DNA of 64,000 bases from Halichoerus grypus (Eukaryota; Chordata; Mammalia; Carnivora; Phocidae), in NCBI RefSeq assembly GCF_964656455.1, contig NC_135725.1, positions 47,685,688 through 47,749,687 of the forward strand, in the 5' to 3' direction. A program made the translations under genes and the position numbers. The notes beneath the pieces were generated by a model. The model saw nothing but the letters and a program-made list of their open reading frames with translations, did not search any database and was not told the origin of the DNA. Position 1 is the first letter of the stretch. Each line of letters opens with the position of its first letter. Of this stretch, positions 10,440-22,905 are shown in pieces.

Positions 10440-11540
10440 AAACCCAACCAGGCAAACTTCATGAGCTCTGTTCTCCAGGCCCCACTGGGACAGGCACCCC
10501 ACCTTCTGGACCCACTGGGGCAGGGGTCCCACTGTCTAGACCCTCTGAGGTGGTGGTCTTGCCCCCAAAGCTCTGCTGGGCAGAGGTTGGCCCCAGAGCT
10601 CTGGGAGGTCCTTCTTTGGGCCGAGGTTGTCTGACTTGTTGAAAGCAAGACAACAATGCCCTGTTTTGAAGCCAAGGAGGCAGCCCTCATGATCTCTGAA
10701 TTCATTCTTCCCTTGTCTTGAAGAATAGCCCACACGTTTGCAGCCAAATAGCTCTATAGTCCTGTCCTATAAAATCCAAGAAATCTGATGCCCGTCCTTC
10801 ATGACTTCCCACCTCTTTCCTCTTCAGTTTTAACTGGCAGTTTTCCTGCTGGGGTGGCTAATTCGGTCTGGGCTCCACCACCTCATCCCTTATCAAAGTG
10901 ATGCTTGGTCATTCCCTTAGTGCCCCCTTCCAAACCATACTTCATCATTTTTTGCAATATGGATAGGGTGAGAATTTTCCAAATCTTGAAGTTCTAGTTC
11001 CTTTTTGCTTAATCATTTCATATTCAAGTAATTTCTCTCTTCTCAAGTTTTACTATAAGCAAAGTCAGAAAGAGCCAAGCCTCATCTTCAATACTTTGCT
11101 TGGAAATCTCTTCGGCTAAATATCCAATTTCATCCCTCACAAGTTCTAACTTCCAGAAAACACTAGAACACGAACACAATTTAGCCAAGTTTTTTTGCCA
11201 GTTTATGACGACGATCTCTTTTCTTCATTTTCCAATAAAAAGTTCCTCATTTCCATCTGAGACTTCATCAGAATGATCATTACCATCCCTATTTCTACCA
11301 ATATTCTGTTCACGATTACATATGCATTCTCTAAGAAGACTGAGGCTTTGCCGACAACACTCCTCTTTTTTTTTTTTTAATGAGTTCTCACCAGAAACGG
11401 CCTTAATGGTCCCTTGCAGCAATGCACTTTTTTTCCGGCATTAAAGCCCTCCTAGCCTCCACTCATCTACCCAGCTCAAAAACAACTTCCACATTCCTAG
11501 GCATTTCTTACAGCAGCACCCCACTTCTTGGTACCAATTT
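10440..11540 (-). mobile_element. ERVL-MaLR internal region remnant
   Basis: Antisense copy of the non-coding internal part found next to MLT1/MST LTRs. Recognisable blocks are 'gcttggtcattcccttagtg', 'caatactttgcttggaaat', 'tgagacttcatcagaatgat' and 'cagcaccccacttcttggta', ending at the LTR border. The long minus-strand frames here (up to 160 codons, 10265-10747) are chance frames; this internal region encodes no known protein. Heavily decayed, and the left boundary is uncertain. Confidence 0.68.
11513..11536 (-). other. Primer-binding-site-like segment of the MaLR remnant
   Basis: Immediately inside the LTR border the minus strand reads ttggtaccaagaagtggggt, which fits the tRNA-Leu-type primer site known for ERVL/MaLR elements, with substitutions. 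A relic only. Confidence 0.45.
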
Positions 11541-11785
11541 CTGTCTTAGTTCAGGCTGCTATAACAAAATACCACAAACTGGGTAGCTTATCAACAATAG
11601 GAATTAATTTCTCACAGTTCTGGGGGCTGGAAGTCCAAGATCATGATGTCAGCATGGTAGGGTTCTGGTGAGAGCCCTCTTCTGGGTTGCTGACTTCTTC
11701 TTGTATCCTCACGTGGAGAGAGAGAGACAGGAAGTAAACGCTCTAGTAACTCCTGTAAGGACACTAATCCCATCCTGGGTATGAC
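11541..11785 (-). mobile_element. MLT1-type LTR, partial
   Basis: Reads antisense as 'aggctgctataacaaaatac', 'cacaaactgggtagcttat', 'ttctcacagttctgggggct', 'ggaagtccaagatcatgatg' and 'cctgtaaggacactaatccc'. The upstream third of the LTR is missing; the sequence passes directly into an L2. This is the 5' LTR of the adjacent internal region. Confidence 0.85.
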
Positions 11786-11789
11786 ACAG

Positions 11790-12146
11790 ATGGAAGAACC
11801 ACTGAAGTGTTTAAAGAAGTGTTTTGCATTTGCATTTAGAAGGCTGGCTGGGATGCAGATGGAGAACTGATAAGAGGGAGTCAAGACTGGAGGTCAAGAT
11901 CAGGTGGAAGGCAGTTGCGATTACCCTAGCAAGAGTAATGACAGCCATGCTAAGGGGGTATCAGCGTGGACAGGGAAAAGCAGAGAGCATGCCAGAGGTG
12001 AACAGGATTTGGTGGTTGGTATGTTGGGAGAGGTGAGACAAAGCAAGTCAAGGATGAGCTGGGTAGGATCACCCATGGAATAAGGAACTCAGCCGGAAAA
12101 GATCTAAAGGAGGGGAAGTAAGAATATTTAACAGATATGCTAAGAA
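11790..12146 (-). mobile_element. LINE-2 fragment
   Basis: Shares the L2 antisense pattern seen elsewhere in this window: 'gaaggctggctgggatgcag', 'gggagtcaagactggaggtc', 'gcagttgcgattaccctagc'. Non-coding decay product. Confidence 0.6.
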
Positions 12147-12164
12147 GAGACTAGTGTATTTCTT

Positions 12165-12364
12165 TTTTTTTTTTTTTTTTTTTAAAGATTTTATTTATTT
12201 ATTTGACAGAGAAAGAGAGCACAAGCAGGGGGAGCAGCGGAGGGATAGGGAGAAGCAGGCTCCCTGCTGAGCAGGGAGCCCGATGTGGGGCTCGATCCCA
12301 GGACCCTGGGATCATGACCTGAGCCGAAGGCAGACGCTTAACAACTGAGCCACCCAGGCGCCCC
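12165..12364 (-). mobile_element. CAN-SINE with perfect 18-bp target duplication
   Basis: Long T-tract, then a clean SINE to GAGCCACCCAGGCGCCCC. gagactagtgtatttctt lies at 12147-12164 and 12365-12382 with no mismatch and the tail is long and pure, so this looks recent. Confidence 0.97.
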
Positions 12365-12382
12365 GAGACTAGTGTATTTCTT

Positions 12383-14152
12383 AAGTTAGCACTCTGTATA
12401 AACCAGATGTGAAACGTGTATTGAAATTGTATTTATCTCTATGTCATACTGTCATATTATTGTGACATATCAGTAGGGAATATAATAGTAGAGAATTCCT
12501 TTGACATAAATTAGTAAAAATTGAAAACATTCTTCACTCCTTTTCTAAAAATGTTTTATTTCTAATCCTCAACTGCTACTGTGTATTATCCTGGCTCTTC
12601 TGGTTTTAAATATATCTTCAATATAATAAAAGAGAAACTAAAAGTCTAAGGTTATCAGACAGAAACAAATATAAATTGTGAGCTATAGATAGCCTAGAAT
12701 TTCTACACTTTATAGGCATTGTATGTGTTTGTTTCGTACTTCCAGATTGTTGTGTGCTCCTTTCAAAATATTTTTCTAACAGTTAGCGAAAGCCCCCCAT
12801 GTGGGAATACCTACAATTATAGCAGCTCGCATTTATAGCAATGACAAGGCTGAATGAAACAGTTGTTATCTCCATTTGGGGATGGTTTATAAAAACAGTA
12901 GGACCTTTCAAGAAAGCACTGACTTTTAAATGGGGTCCAACTAAATTTGTGTTCCTATATGTTTGGAGCTATTGTACTAATCTTGGGATCAAAACAACAT
13001 GCTACTAACATAGAAAAGTGATCCTCCCAAACTGGGCAAAAGTTTAAACAGCTCATAGCAAAACATACTCTGAAAATAAATCACAAACTTAATGTGCTAG
13101 CTAAGTTGACAGAAGTCTCCAGAATTTTTATAAAGTAACTCTGGTAAAATCTTAGCTTTGAAAATCAGTAAGGACTCTCCCTTTATCATCAAGTGAGGAC
13201 ACCAAAAACAATAGGAATCCGTTTAAAAAGGAAAAAGAAAAAGTATACTCCCAAATTGAAGATTTGATTCTTTATTTATCATAATTGCATTTTGCTTTTT
13301 TATCTTCATTTTTATTTTAATAGAATTTCATAATATTTATTACTTTTCAAAAATGAAAAAGTGGTAGAAAACCATCAAGGAAAGGAATTCTTATTCACTT
13401 CCTTTTGGTTATACGGGAAATACCTCCAGATATATTAGAAACGTTGTCATATGGTAGAGGAAGTATTTTCCTGATCAGAACATCTCAGAGTGTACAAGTA
13501 CAAGATGCCAAATGCCATGGGGTCTTAAATCAGCAGACAGAGTAGATTTCCTGTGTCTCTAGCCCTAGGAACTATGTATAGCTCATTCACTCACGTTTAC
13601 AATTAGCTGGTAATCAAACCTTCATGATGGGTTTGAAAATATTAAAGAAGAGCCAGAGCAGCCAGAAATATAAGATGCAGAGAGAAGAAATGCATTGTGA
13701 TGATCCTGTAATTGCTGCTATTTTTTCCTCTTGGATATTTGCTAATCACAGCTCAGGGCACCAATGACAGAGAAAGTTGTATTCTAAAGTGCGTGGCTGG
13801 CTGTCTCACTGGTCTGAGAGATTAAAAAAAAAAAAATTTAGAGTTCAGGACAGCAAAAACAGTTATTGCTTGAAAGGCAATATTCTGAAGAAAAATGAAC
13901 CCAACATTCTGCATGCATTTTAGTCCTAAAACATTTGCCAGTCCCAAGCTGTGCATTGGTGATAGAGAGACAGAAATTGGAGTTCATAGCCTGTTAAGGA
14001 GGTAGACCCTGGTAAATACTCCAAGATTTCATTTAATATCCTTAAAATCTTAGGACCTACTAGTTTTCAGAAACCCTGAATTATAACTTCAAATCATTTC
14101 AGTCCCTAACTGAGTCAGAGTATCCTGCTAGTACTGTATCTTTCTACCAAAA
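12383..14152. other. Unique DNA, no gene seen
   Basis: 1.8 kb of AT-rich sequence without recognised repeats and without any frame above 60 codons on either strand. A12 run near 13827. Confidence 0.6.
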
Positions 14153-14170
14153 GAAACTTAAAATTTCTTT

Positions 14171-14345
14171 TTTTTAAAAATATTTTATTTATTCATGAGA
14201 GACAGAGAGAGAGAGAGGCAGAGGCAGAGAGAGAAGCAGGCTCCCCACTGAGCAGGGAGCCCAATATGGGACTCAATCCCAGGACCCCAGGATCATGACC
14301 TGAGTTGAAGGCAGACGCTTAACCATCTGAGCCACCCAAGCGCCT
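14171..14345 (-). mobile_element. CAN-SINE, variant subfamily, perfect 18-bp target duplication
   Basis: Its CT-rich middle (antisense GAGAGACAGAGAGAGAGAGA followed by GGCAGAGGCAGAG) and 'aatatgggactcaatccc' differ from the main subfamily here and lean towards the canid-type consensus. gaaacttaaaatttcttt lies at 14153-14170 and 14346-14363 without a mismatch. Confidence 0.95.
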
Positions 14346-14389
14346 GAAACTTAAAATTTCTTTGGAGTAAATTAAAATGTACTAATTTT

Positions 14390-15600
14390 AAATTTTTCAT
14401 AGATAATATTCACATTCATTCCAAAATTAACAGGCATCCTTATACAAAGAATCAAATGACTTAAAGCCAAGAGCAAAAATAAACAATGAAAATAAATCAA
14501 TAAATGATTGAGATACTGTAGTTATCAAACACAGACTTTATTTTTTTTTAAAGATTGTATTTATTTATTTGACAGAAAGAGACACAGTGAGAGAGGGAAC
14601 ACAAGCAGAGGGGAGTGGGAGAGGGAGAAGCAGGCTCCCTGCTGAGCAGAGAGCCCGATGCAGGGCTCGATCCTAGGACTTGAGCCAAAGGCAGATGCTT
14701 AATGACTGAGCCACCCAGGTGCCCCTCAAACACAGACTTTAAAACAACCATGATTAATATTTTCAAGAAAAGAGGTTTAAAAAAGAGAATTTCACCAGAG
14801 AACTAGAATCAACTACAAAAAGCATCCAATTGAAATTATGGAACTTAAAAATATATAACCATAATTTTAAAAGTCAAATTCAATAAATGGGTTTGATATC
14901 GTAGACAGCAGAATACAAGATTCATGACCTGGAATTGTATTCAAGAGAAAACATCCAAACCGGTACCCACCAAGACAAAAAGATTTTAAAAATACAAAAA
15001 AGAATGTAAGAGACATCCGGGACTCAGAGAAAAGATCTCACGTATGTGTAATTGAACTTCCTAGAGTAGAGGAGAAGAAATAACTGACCAAAAACTTTAC
15101 CAAACTAATGAAAGACACCAGAAACTTAAGAAACACTTTGTACCCTGAGCAGGCATACAAATTATGAAACTATAGAAAACTATGCTTATATACATCATAA
15201 TTAAACTACTGAAAGAGAAAATCTGAGAGGCACTCAGAGGAAAAAGACGCATTACCTTCAAAGAGGTAACAAAAGACCAACAGCTGACTTTTCAAAAATT
15301 TCAACAGAGATGTTGGAAACTGGAAGAAAATGATATGACATCTTTATTTATTTTTTTGGAAATGATATCTTTAAAGTGCTGAACAAAATAACCTCTAAGT
15401 TATAATTTTATGTCAAGGGAAAATAGCCTTCTAAAATGAAGACAAAGTGAAAGTTTTTAGACAAGCAAAAACAGAGAATTGTGTTACTACTATGGCAATA
15501 CTCAGTGGAATTCTCCAGGCAAAAGAAAGGTGATCCCAGATGGCAGGTTAATCGTTCAAGAAGAAATGAAGAGCACAAGAAAGAATAAATAGATGAGTAA
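14390..15600 (+). mobile_element. HAL1/L1-type ancient LINE
   Basis: Follows the HAL1 pattern: 'ctgaccaaaaactttaccaa', 'acatcataattaaactactg', 'aaaagacgcattaccttcaa', 'caacagctgacttttcaaaa', 'tttaaagtgctgaacaaaat' and 'acaagcaaaaacagagaatt'. Many stops and indels; no intact frame. A SINE at 14541-14725 interrupts it. Left edge uncertain. Confidence 0.65.
14541..14725 (-). mobile_element. CAN-SINE with perfect 16-bp target duplication
   Basis: tcaaacacagacttta lies at 14525-14540 and 14726-14741. The body lacks about 13 bp around the GATCATGACC box compared with its neighbours, an internal deletion. Confidence 0.95.
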
Positions 15601-16175
15601 ACCTAAATGATTATTAACTATAAAAAATAGATAAAATAAATAAAATGATTTTAAAGTCTGAAAAACAGTTTTCAGTTTGAAAAACCCTGCCCCATCAGAC
15701 TTTTGAGCCATTATTCTAGTTGTTTGGCTGTGACGGAGGTAAGCACAAGACATTGCGAGACAACAAGACAAAGGCATCCTGACACCTTGGGGACACAGAA
15801 AAGCTCTCCTGAGATAGTAACAGGGATAAATTATCTCTGATTACTCCACTTAATAAATTCTTTACTCCTCACAAATTTAATAGACCACAGTTTCTTATAC
15901 ATACCCTGTTTCTTTGCTTAGGATGTTTGCTTAAGCCATTCTCAGACTAAAACACAAACATCCTCTCCACCTCCCTTTCCAATCTCTCTGTGTTCGGGTC
16001 TTTCAGGTTTGAACGTCAGGGCCTCTATCCCTTTGAAGACTTCTCTGGTCACACACGACCAACCATCCCTGACACTCCAACCCAAACTGCAATAATCTCT
16101 TTCTTTTATAACAGGAATGTGTGTTTATATCATCTTTTCTATTAGGATTTAAGTTCTTTCAGAACATTTGATCTT
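15601..16175. other. Unique DNA, nothing recognised
   Basis: No gene. Short (aaataaata) stretch near 15632 only. Confidence 0.5.
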
Positions 16176-16372
16176 GGGGCGCCTGGGTGGCTCAGTCGCT
16201 TAAGCATCTGCCTTCAGCTCAGGTCCTGATCCCAGGCTCCTGGGATCGAGCCCCACCATAGGCTCCTTACTGAACCTGGTTCTCCCTCTCTCTCTGCCAT
16301 TCCCCCTGCTTGTGCTCTCTCTCTCTCTGTCTAATGAATAAATAAAATCTTTATAAATAAATAAATAAATGA
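16176..16372 (+). mobile_element. CAN-SINE
   Basis: GGGGCGCCTGGGTGGCTCAG through GGGATCGAGCCCCACCATAG and a CT run to an AATAAATAAAATCTTTATAA tail. No convincing target duplication remains. Confidence 0.93.
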
Positions 16373-16429
16373 CTAACATCCCTTCTCCACTTCTTCCTAA
16401 CATTCATGATTCTGTGGGAGATTTCAATG

Positions 16430-16770
16430 TGCTCAGCTTAAAATGAAACAAACCTAAAAAGATAGTCTTTCTTGAAGCTAAGGATAGGTCATGTGACGTA
16501 GGTCTGGTCACTGAAATGGAAGCCAAAGTTAAGTGCCAATTTCTCACAATTTTGTTTTTCTGGAACACACATTACCCTCTTTTTCTGTCCACCTCCCTGG
16601 AATCTGAACACAGTGATTAGAGCTATAGCTGCGACAGATATCAGGTAACCTGAAGAGAAGGCCAGGTGAGTTGTGAAGACCCCTGTTCTGATCTCTCGAG
16701 GTGTGAAACCAGTGCTAGCAATTGCACACCTTCAGACGTCTGTGAGAAAAATAAACGTGTTTTTTAAACA
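16430..16770 (+). mobile_element. Possible decayed LTR-type repeat
   Basis: 'ggataggtcatgtgacgtag' / 'tctggtcactgaaatggaag' and a terminal 'gagaaaaataaacgtg' recall MaLR-type LTRs, but the match is weak. Confidence 0.3.
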
Positions 16771-17050
16771 AAAAAATTTAAGGTTTTTGGTAACATTTGG
16801 CTGAAATTCAATCCTCAAGAGCATGAACCACTTCTAATCAATTTCTACCTTCAACTACCTAACACATACTATGTTCTCAGTAAAATAGGCATGAATGGAT
16901 AAGTAAATGAATGAATGAACTATGAAATCATACTAAACAATCATTTTACTATTCATGGCAACATGTATTTGAAATGCCTAGAAAGTGCAAAAAACAATAC
17001 CAAACAATATGGCAAGCAATATTACCCTGATTTAAAATAGACTAGTGGGC

Positions 17051-17248
17051 GGGGCACCTGGGTGGCTCAGTTGGTTAAGCATCTGCCTTTGGCTCAGGTC
17101 ATGATCCCAGGGTCCTGGGATCAAGCCCCAAGTCGGGCTCCCTGCTCAACAGGGAGCCTGCTTCTCCCTCTGCCACTTCCCTTGCTTGTGATCTCATTCT
17201 CTCTCTCTTGTCAAATAAATAAATAAAATCTTTAAAAATAAATAAAAT
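17051..17248 (+). mobile_element. CAN-SINE with perfect 17-bp target duplication
   Basis: aaaatagactagtgggc lies at 17034-17050 and 17249-17265. Full length, tail AAATAAATAAATAAAATCTT. Confidence 0.97.
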
Positions 17249-17724
17249 AAAATAGACTAGTGGGCATCATGAGTCCTAGAATATGCATTTGGAAAAATCA
17301 AAAGGAGTCACTGTTCTATCCAAGATCTGTCAGTGAGGCATAGATCCTTAGGACAGCCAACTTCCTGCATGAAGAGGCAGTGAGACCATAGAATGGGACC
17401 TACTAATTAACTGCTTTCCTGTGATCACCTAGATCAGAAATGGAGAGAGAGTTGTTCCTGCCAATGGAGAAAATCAGTAGAATCAATCTCAGGTCAATGA
17501 GGAATGCAGGAGCAGAGGAAATATAGTGGGGGAGTGAAAATTCAACCCTTCCTCCTTCAGAAAGGTCTCCACACAACGTGCCAACATCGACAGATAAGGA
17601 AATAAAAAGTGTTTCCCCTCCTCCATTCAAGAACTTCTTTGTGTTGAGGACCCTGACCGCACTGGTCAATTTTTTATTTCAGAAACAGGAGAAGTAGCTC
17701 TGCATTATAGAAAGCTCAGACTTT

Positions 17725-17870
17725 TCTACTTAAAGTCTAGCTCCTGGACCAGCAGCATGAGCATCAACTGGGAGCTCGTAGTAATGCAGAATCTTGGGCT
17801 CCACTTTGGATTATTGATTCAATTGCTTTTGTACATTAAAGTTTGAGATACACTGTGCTAGAAGGTGTTT
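17725..17870. mobile_element. MER5A-like hAT-Charlie MITE
   Basis: 'ctcctggaccagcagcatga', 'gcatcaactgggagctcgta', 'gtaatgcagaatcttgggct' and 'acattaaagtttgagataca' follow the MER5A order, with an internal deletion. Confidence 0.78.
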
Positions 17871-18294
17871 TCAAATATTGTCTGTCTTGATGTTTGGGTA
17901 GTTATTTTGCTATATTCAAGTCAGTCCAGATAGCAGAAAATGTTTTTTCCCTTTGGTTTGTCAATCTTTTCATTAATAATTTATTCAGGGATTATAACTC
18001 CTCTAAATAATTTTTTAGAAAGTCTTTCATACAATTTTTCTTTCCCACACTCTTTTGTTCCATGATTATGTTAGAAAAATAATCTTGAGATAAATTGACA
18101 GATGAAAGAGTCCTCTTCTCATACCCTGGAGGTTGGGAGAGATATGCCATTCATTAGGAATTGCATTTACTAAATCTGGAAATTGGTCCCTTTAGTAATA
18201 ATTTTGTTATCTCTCTCAAGGTGAAGTTTTCACTGTGCATCGATGAACCTACTAGCCTTGGGGATTTGAATCATCCTTTTCTTCTTTTTGCCAA
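17871..18294. other. Unique DNA, nothing recognised
   Basis: AT-rich sequence without a frame or repeat that I recognise. Confidence 0.5.
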
Positions 18295-18425
18295 TATACT
18301 CTCTCTTTAAAAACTTTTTATTACTGGAGTTGACATACAATGTTCTGTTAGTTTCAGGTGTACAACACAGTGATTCAACAATTCTACACGTTACGCAAGC
18401 TCACCACGATTAAGTGTAGTCACCA
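18295..18425 (-). mobile_element. LINE-1 3' end fragment
   Basis: 'tttttattactggagttgac', 'gttagtttcaggtgtacaac' and 'acagtgattcaacaattcta' are the antisense of a carnivore L1 3' UTR. Strongly 5'-truncated. Confidence 0.82.
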
Positions 18426-20973
18426 CCTGTAGGAAAACTCTGGATGAATGGCATGAAGAAAGACCAAATGACTTGACTGGAGGCAGATGATCCATTTTGC
18501 AGTCATGTTCAGACATTCCTAAAGAAAATGAATTATAGTGAGTTAGATAATTGGAGCTCTTTCTGTTGACCATGCCTATCCCAGAAACGATACAACTGTG
18601 GGTAAAGTTATTGTCTCTACATTTCTTCAAAGACAGATGTCAGGTAGACACAGGATGTTCATTTACCAGGGGCTCATTCTTCCCGTCCACAGATATGCAC
18701 ATTCCTCAGGAGTAGTAACTGCAGTTTTAAAACTTACAGCCCAGATGTGCAGAGAAAATACAGTTTCTTTATTTTCTCTGTAATCTATCAGATTTTCCCT
18801 AATACTTAGAAGCAGGGAGGCTTTAATTCAACCTCATAAGTGTAGTCTGATACAATAAATAGTCTATTAGGTTAAATGCTTGATCTCTTCCAGGTCAAAG
18901 GCTCAGGCCTGGAGGTTCTGCCCTTACCCAGCCCCTCTCCAAGAAGGTCCTGGATGTATGGATTCATACATTCATGTGTTGTCCTCTCCTTTCTTTGCTG
19001 GGGAGTGGCTGCTTTGAGCTACAGTCTGGTGGCTCTTAGGAACCACCAGGTATGACTGGTCCCAGCCCTGAGCTTGTAGGCATCTGCTGCTGAAGTTTGC
19101 AGCTGGCTCTCTCAGTTTACACATCCTACTATCCCTGAGTGACTTGGTCTTGCTGTGGGTCACGCTGTAGACCCCTGTGAGACCCTGGCATGTTCTCCAT
19201 TTATATCTTGGCAGAGGCTACCCAACCCAAAGCCTCTATCATACAGCTATTTGATGCCTTGCCTCGGGAACCTAGAGTAGATCGCCTACCCACAACTCAG
19301 CTTCCTTCAGCATCGGCCAAGGGTCATGTAGGCACCTCTTGAGTCCCTCATCTGCCTCCCTTGCTACATTCTGCCAATGAGACATGCCATGGCTTTGGCC
19401 ATGATGGAAGTAGATGCCAGTGGGACAGAATTCTGTAAAGCTGATGTGGAGGACAGAGGAATAGGAAGAACACAAGAGCCTTGTATTTGGACTTCTCACT
19501 CTGCTTCTCTCTCCTCTTCCTTAAAATCTCTAGGGCTGGAGGATGCAGTCACAAAGTAAATTTCTGGCTCTCCAATCCCTCCATGCCAGTGTTATTCAAA
19601 CTGATGCCAAACCATGGGTTATTACTGGCTCACAACAAAATATGCAGAAATTGAGGGTAAATTTGTGGATTCACTTATAGCAATTTGGCAGAGTAATGTT
19701 ATATATGTTGAATCGAATAAAAATGTAGGGCTTTTATTCTATATGTCTCTGTTTTTCTCTTTGATTTTTCTCAGAATTCATTTTTATTATACTTTACAAA
19801 ATTATAGGTGCAAAATATCTTGGAAACTTTTTAAAAATGGTTCTTCCTCACAGGTAGACTCTGCTCCTCATCATATCTACTTTTTATTCAGCAAGCTTCA
19901 CACCTGGGATCCCAGATGGAAGGGACATCCTCTCTGTGTTACGGGAGAAAAATGAGGTGAGTCTACCAGACTTGAGCTTGAATATGCTAAAGAAATTCAT
20001 GACATCTTCTTTTCTTGACAAAGCCTACCTTTTGAGCTTATTTTCAAGTTGCAGAGGCAAACTAAAATTTAATTTGACAAAGCTGCATAGACTCCCTGTG
20101 TTCTGTTAGGGGCTATGTTCTGACACCTTTCCCCCAAAGCACTGAAACCCATTGTTTCATGGAGTGAGAAGCCCTAAAGCATCTACAGGATAAGGAGATC
20201 TACTGGATAAGGAGAAGACATATCAAAAGAAATGGTATCCTGAAGTGGCTGATGTAAAGAGGATTGGTTGGAGAATGGCTCTATTTCAAGAAAAACTGAA
20301 AAGAATGTTTTTCATAACATTAAAAAAGCTTACATCAGCAATCAGTACAATGTGTCCCATCTGTTTCTGTTCTTTGCAAGAGAAGAAAATCTCTAGCAAA
20401 CCGTCAGCACTCATGTACACTTTGTAATACCTGCAGCAAACATTGGGTCTCACTCAGTCTTTTCCAGTCCAAAGACCAATGAAAAGAATTTGTAGACCAC
20501 ATTTGAACAACCACAAATTGAGTATTGTTCCCCAGAGAAATCTCACACAAGCTGGGGTGCCTAAAGCTGTTCTGGCATTAAGTGGGTGAATATTATGACT
20601 ATTAATATTTAATTAAGTTTCTGGCTGAGCATCTTGCTGAAAGGATCTCTAAAAACTAACCTAACACCATTACTCTAACAAAATAAGACCTAAATTAGGA
20701 AACAGAAGAAAGCTGCAATGATTTTTCGTCATACTGAACTACTTTGGAGATCATGTTGAATCTCCTTGGAGTTGGTTTCTAAAATATGGTTCCTCTGTCA
20801 CCACTCAAATGAAGAAAGGCTAAATTGTGCTTGAACATAATTGCCTTGAGTTTGTCTTATGTCCCAAAGCCTCCCTTTGTGAGTACTTTTGTGTCACACT
20901 CTTGACCACCACCCCTTCCTCAACCTATCAATTGCCTTCAATGCACCTGCCAAACTTGGTCTCAACTCCAATC
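18426..20973. other. Unique DNA, no gene seen
   Basis: 2.5 kb with no recognised repeat. The longest frame is 113 codons on the plus strand (19614-19955); its translation is hydrophobic in the middle but matches no family, and the base composition does not change across it. Confidence 0.5.
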
Positions 20974-20990
20974 AAAATGGGAAGAAGCTG

Positions 20991-21185
20991 GGCGCCTGGG
21001 TGGCTCAGTTGGTTGAGCGACTGCCTTCGGCTCAGGTCATGATCCTGGAGTCCCTGGATCGAGTCCCACATCGGGCTCCCTGCTCGGCAGGGAGTCTGCT
21101 TCTCCCTCTGACCCTCCCCCCTCTCATGTGCTCTCTCTCTCTCATTCTCTCTCTCTCAAATAAATAAATAAAATCTTTAAAAAAA
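20991..21185 (+). mobile_element. CAN-SINE with perfect 17-bp target duplication
   Basis: aaaatgggaagaagctg lies at 20974-20990 and 21186-21202. Full-length body with CT-rich middle and AAATAAATAAATAAAATCTT tail. Open frames across it on both strands are SINE translations. Confidence 0.97.
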
Positions 21186-21202
21186 AAAATGGGAAGAAGC
21201 TG

Positions 21203-22699
21203 ACATGGGTTATCTACCCAAATTGATGAGTTCAACTTTAGTTTATACTTTAATGTGACTGTCAGTCTATATACTACTTGAGGGTATTTGCATCTCTACT
21301 CTCTGCCTTTGTTCTAGAATTGTAAGATGGAAGGTTTTTTTTTTTCCCTATTCAGTAGACTTCAGACAACTGCAAGTCATATTAGATTTATCTCATTTGG
21401 GAGGAGAGGGACTTTTCTTCAAGTAAAATCTGTGGTCTTCCCCGCCCAGATGGGCCCCTGCTTCCTGAGCAGAATTCATGCTATAAGTGATGTCGCTAAA
21501 CTGCAGTGCCCTTCCTCACCAGCTTCTGAAATCAGGCATAGCCATGGCTCTCTTTCCTCGAAGATGACAAATTAGAAGAACACAGTTAATATATTAAAAT
21601 ATATTCACATTATAGATTAAATACGCTATGTGTAATTATGTCCACTAAATTCAATCGCAATGGACTCATTGATACATTGTCAAATTTTATGGGAATTTAT
21701 CTCATTTGGTAGTTTTATGTATGTGTTTGTGTATATATTATACATAAATATGTATTTATTTAATTCTATCTGGTAGTTTTCTCGTTTTGGTGTCAATTTG
21801 GTTTTAGGTCTCAAATATTTCTATTAGTTGTCTTGGTTCACACTCCCAAGAAACAGAACCTGAGATGAGGATTCATGTGCAGGTGATTTATTATGGAAGT
21901 GCTTCCAGGAGTTGGGAGAAGTGGGTGGGGGCAGGACACGGAAGAGGAAGAAGCCAAGCAGGGGGTGTGATTTCAGATGAAGTCCCCACCTCAGTGTGAT
22001 CCCGTGGTGAGCTCTGGAACATAAATCACACAGCAGAGTTTGTTCTGACTTTTGAGGCAGGGGAGCCAGGCTTATGTAGCCTCACATCGGTCAGTCATTG
22101 GCTGACAGCCAGAGGATGGGAATATTCCCAGGCACTTGCCTTACTGATAAAGCAGCTGATGTGCCCAAGGACAGCCCTCTGACAGACAATGGCGCCTTTA
22201 GCAGCACAAAATACAGGGGCTGGGGGACAGGACCACAGTGCTGATGAGAGGGATTGGGGAGGAGGGCATCTGGGCAGGACAAATAGTGTCTGGTATAACT
22301 GGCATTGAAAGATCCCAAGCACCATGCCTGGAGCACCTAAAAGATGAAATAAGCCTTGAAATCCAGATGGTTTCTGGCACATCACAGGCCTGCCAAGAGG
22401 TCTCCCCCTTCTTTTGCCCAACTTCATCCATCTCTATCTTTTCCTTTCCTCATTTGGCCCTAGACCTTCAGAGAATTGTTTGTGGTGTGTGGTATACTTA
22501 AAGAATCTGCTAGGTCTCCAGAATTGAACAGAGCAGATGAATGTTTTAGCATCTTATCTGGTAAAATGAAAAATAATTTTTTTAATGATTTATCTATCTT
22601 CATTTGTATAATTTCACGTTTACTTGTCTTATTTTCTGATTGGTTCTTACTCAACAATGGTTCCTAATATTTTAGGCTTGAGTTGTTCTCTCTCTTATT
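21203..22699. other. Mostly unique DNA; possible old repeat at about 21835-22480
   Basis: The part from 'aagaaacagaacctgagatg' to 'gataaagcagctgatgtgc' resembles an old dispersed mammalian repeat whose name I cannot give. Overlapping frames on both strands at 22091-22501 (77-110 codons) have no recognised product. Confidence 0.4.
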
Positions 22700-22905
22700 T
22701 TTTTATTTTTTATACAGATTTATTTATTTATTTGAGAGAGAGAGAGAGATAGCAGGGGGAAGGGCAGAGGGAGAGGGAGAGAAAGTCTCAAGCAGACTCC
22801 ACACCACGTGTGGAGCCCAAAGTGGGGCTCTATCCCAGGACCCTGAGATCATGACCTGAGCTGAAACCAAGAATTGGACACTTAACTGACTGAGCCACCT
22901 CACTT
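22700..22905 (-). mobile_element. Diverged CAN-SINE
   Basis: 'acagatttatttatttattt' and a GA-rich middle lead to 'tatcccaggaccctgagatc' and 'actgactgagccacctc'. Head decayed and no target duplication found. Confidence 0.88.

Noticed and set aside
10063..10747. Overlapping minus-strand frames of 130 and 160 codons
   Set aside because: They cross a truncated SINE, an A-run and the non-coding MaLR internal region; there is no domain and the product reads as translated repeat.
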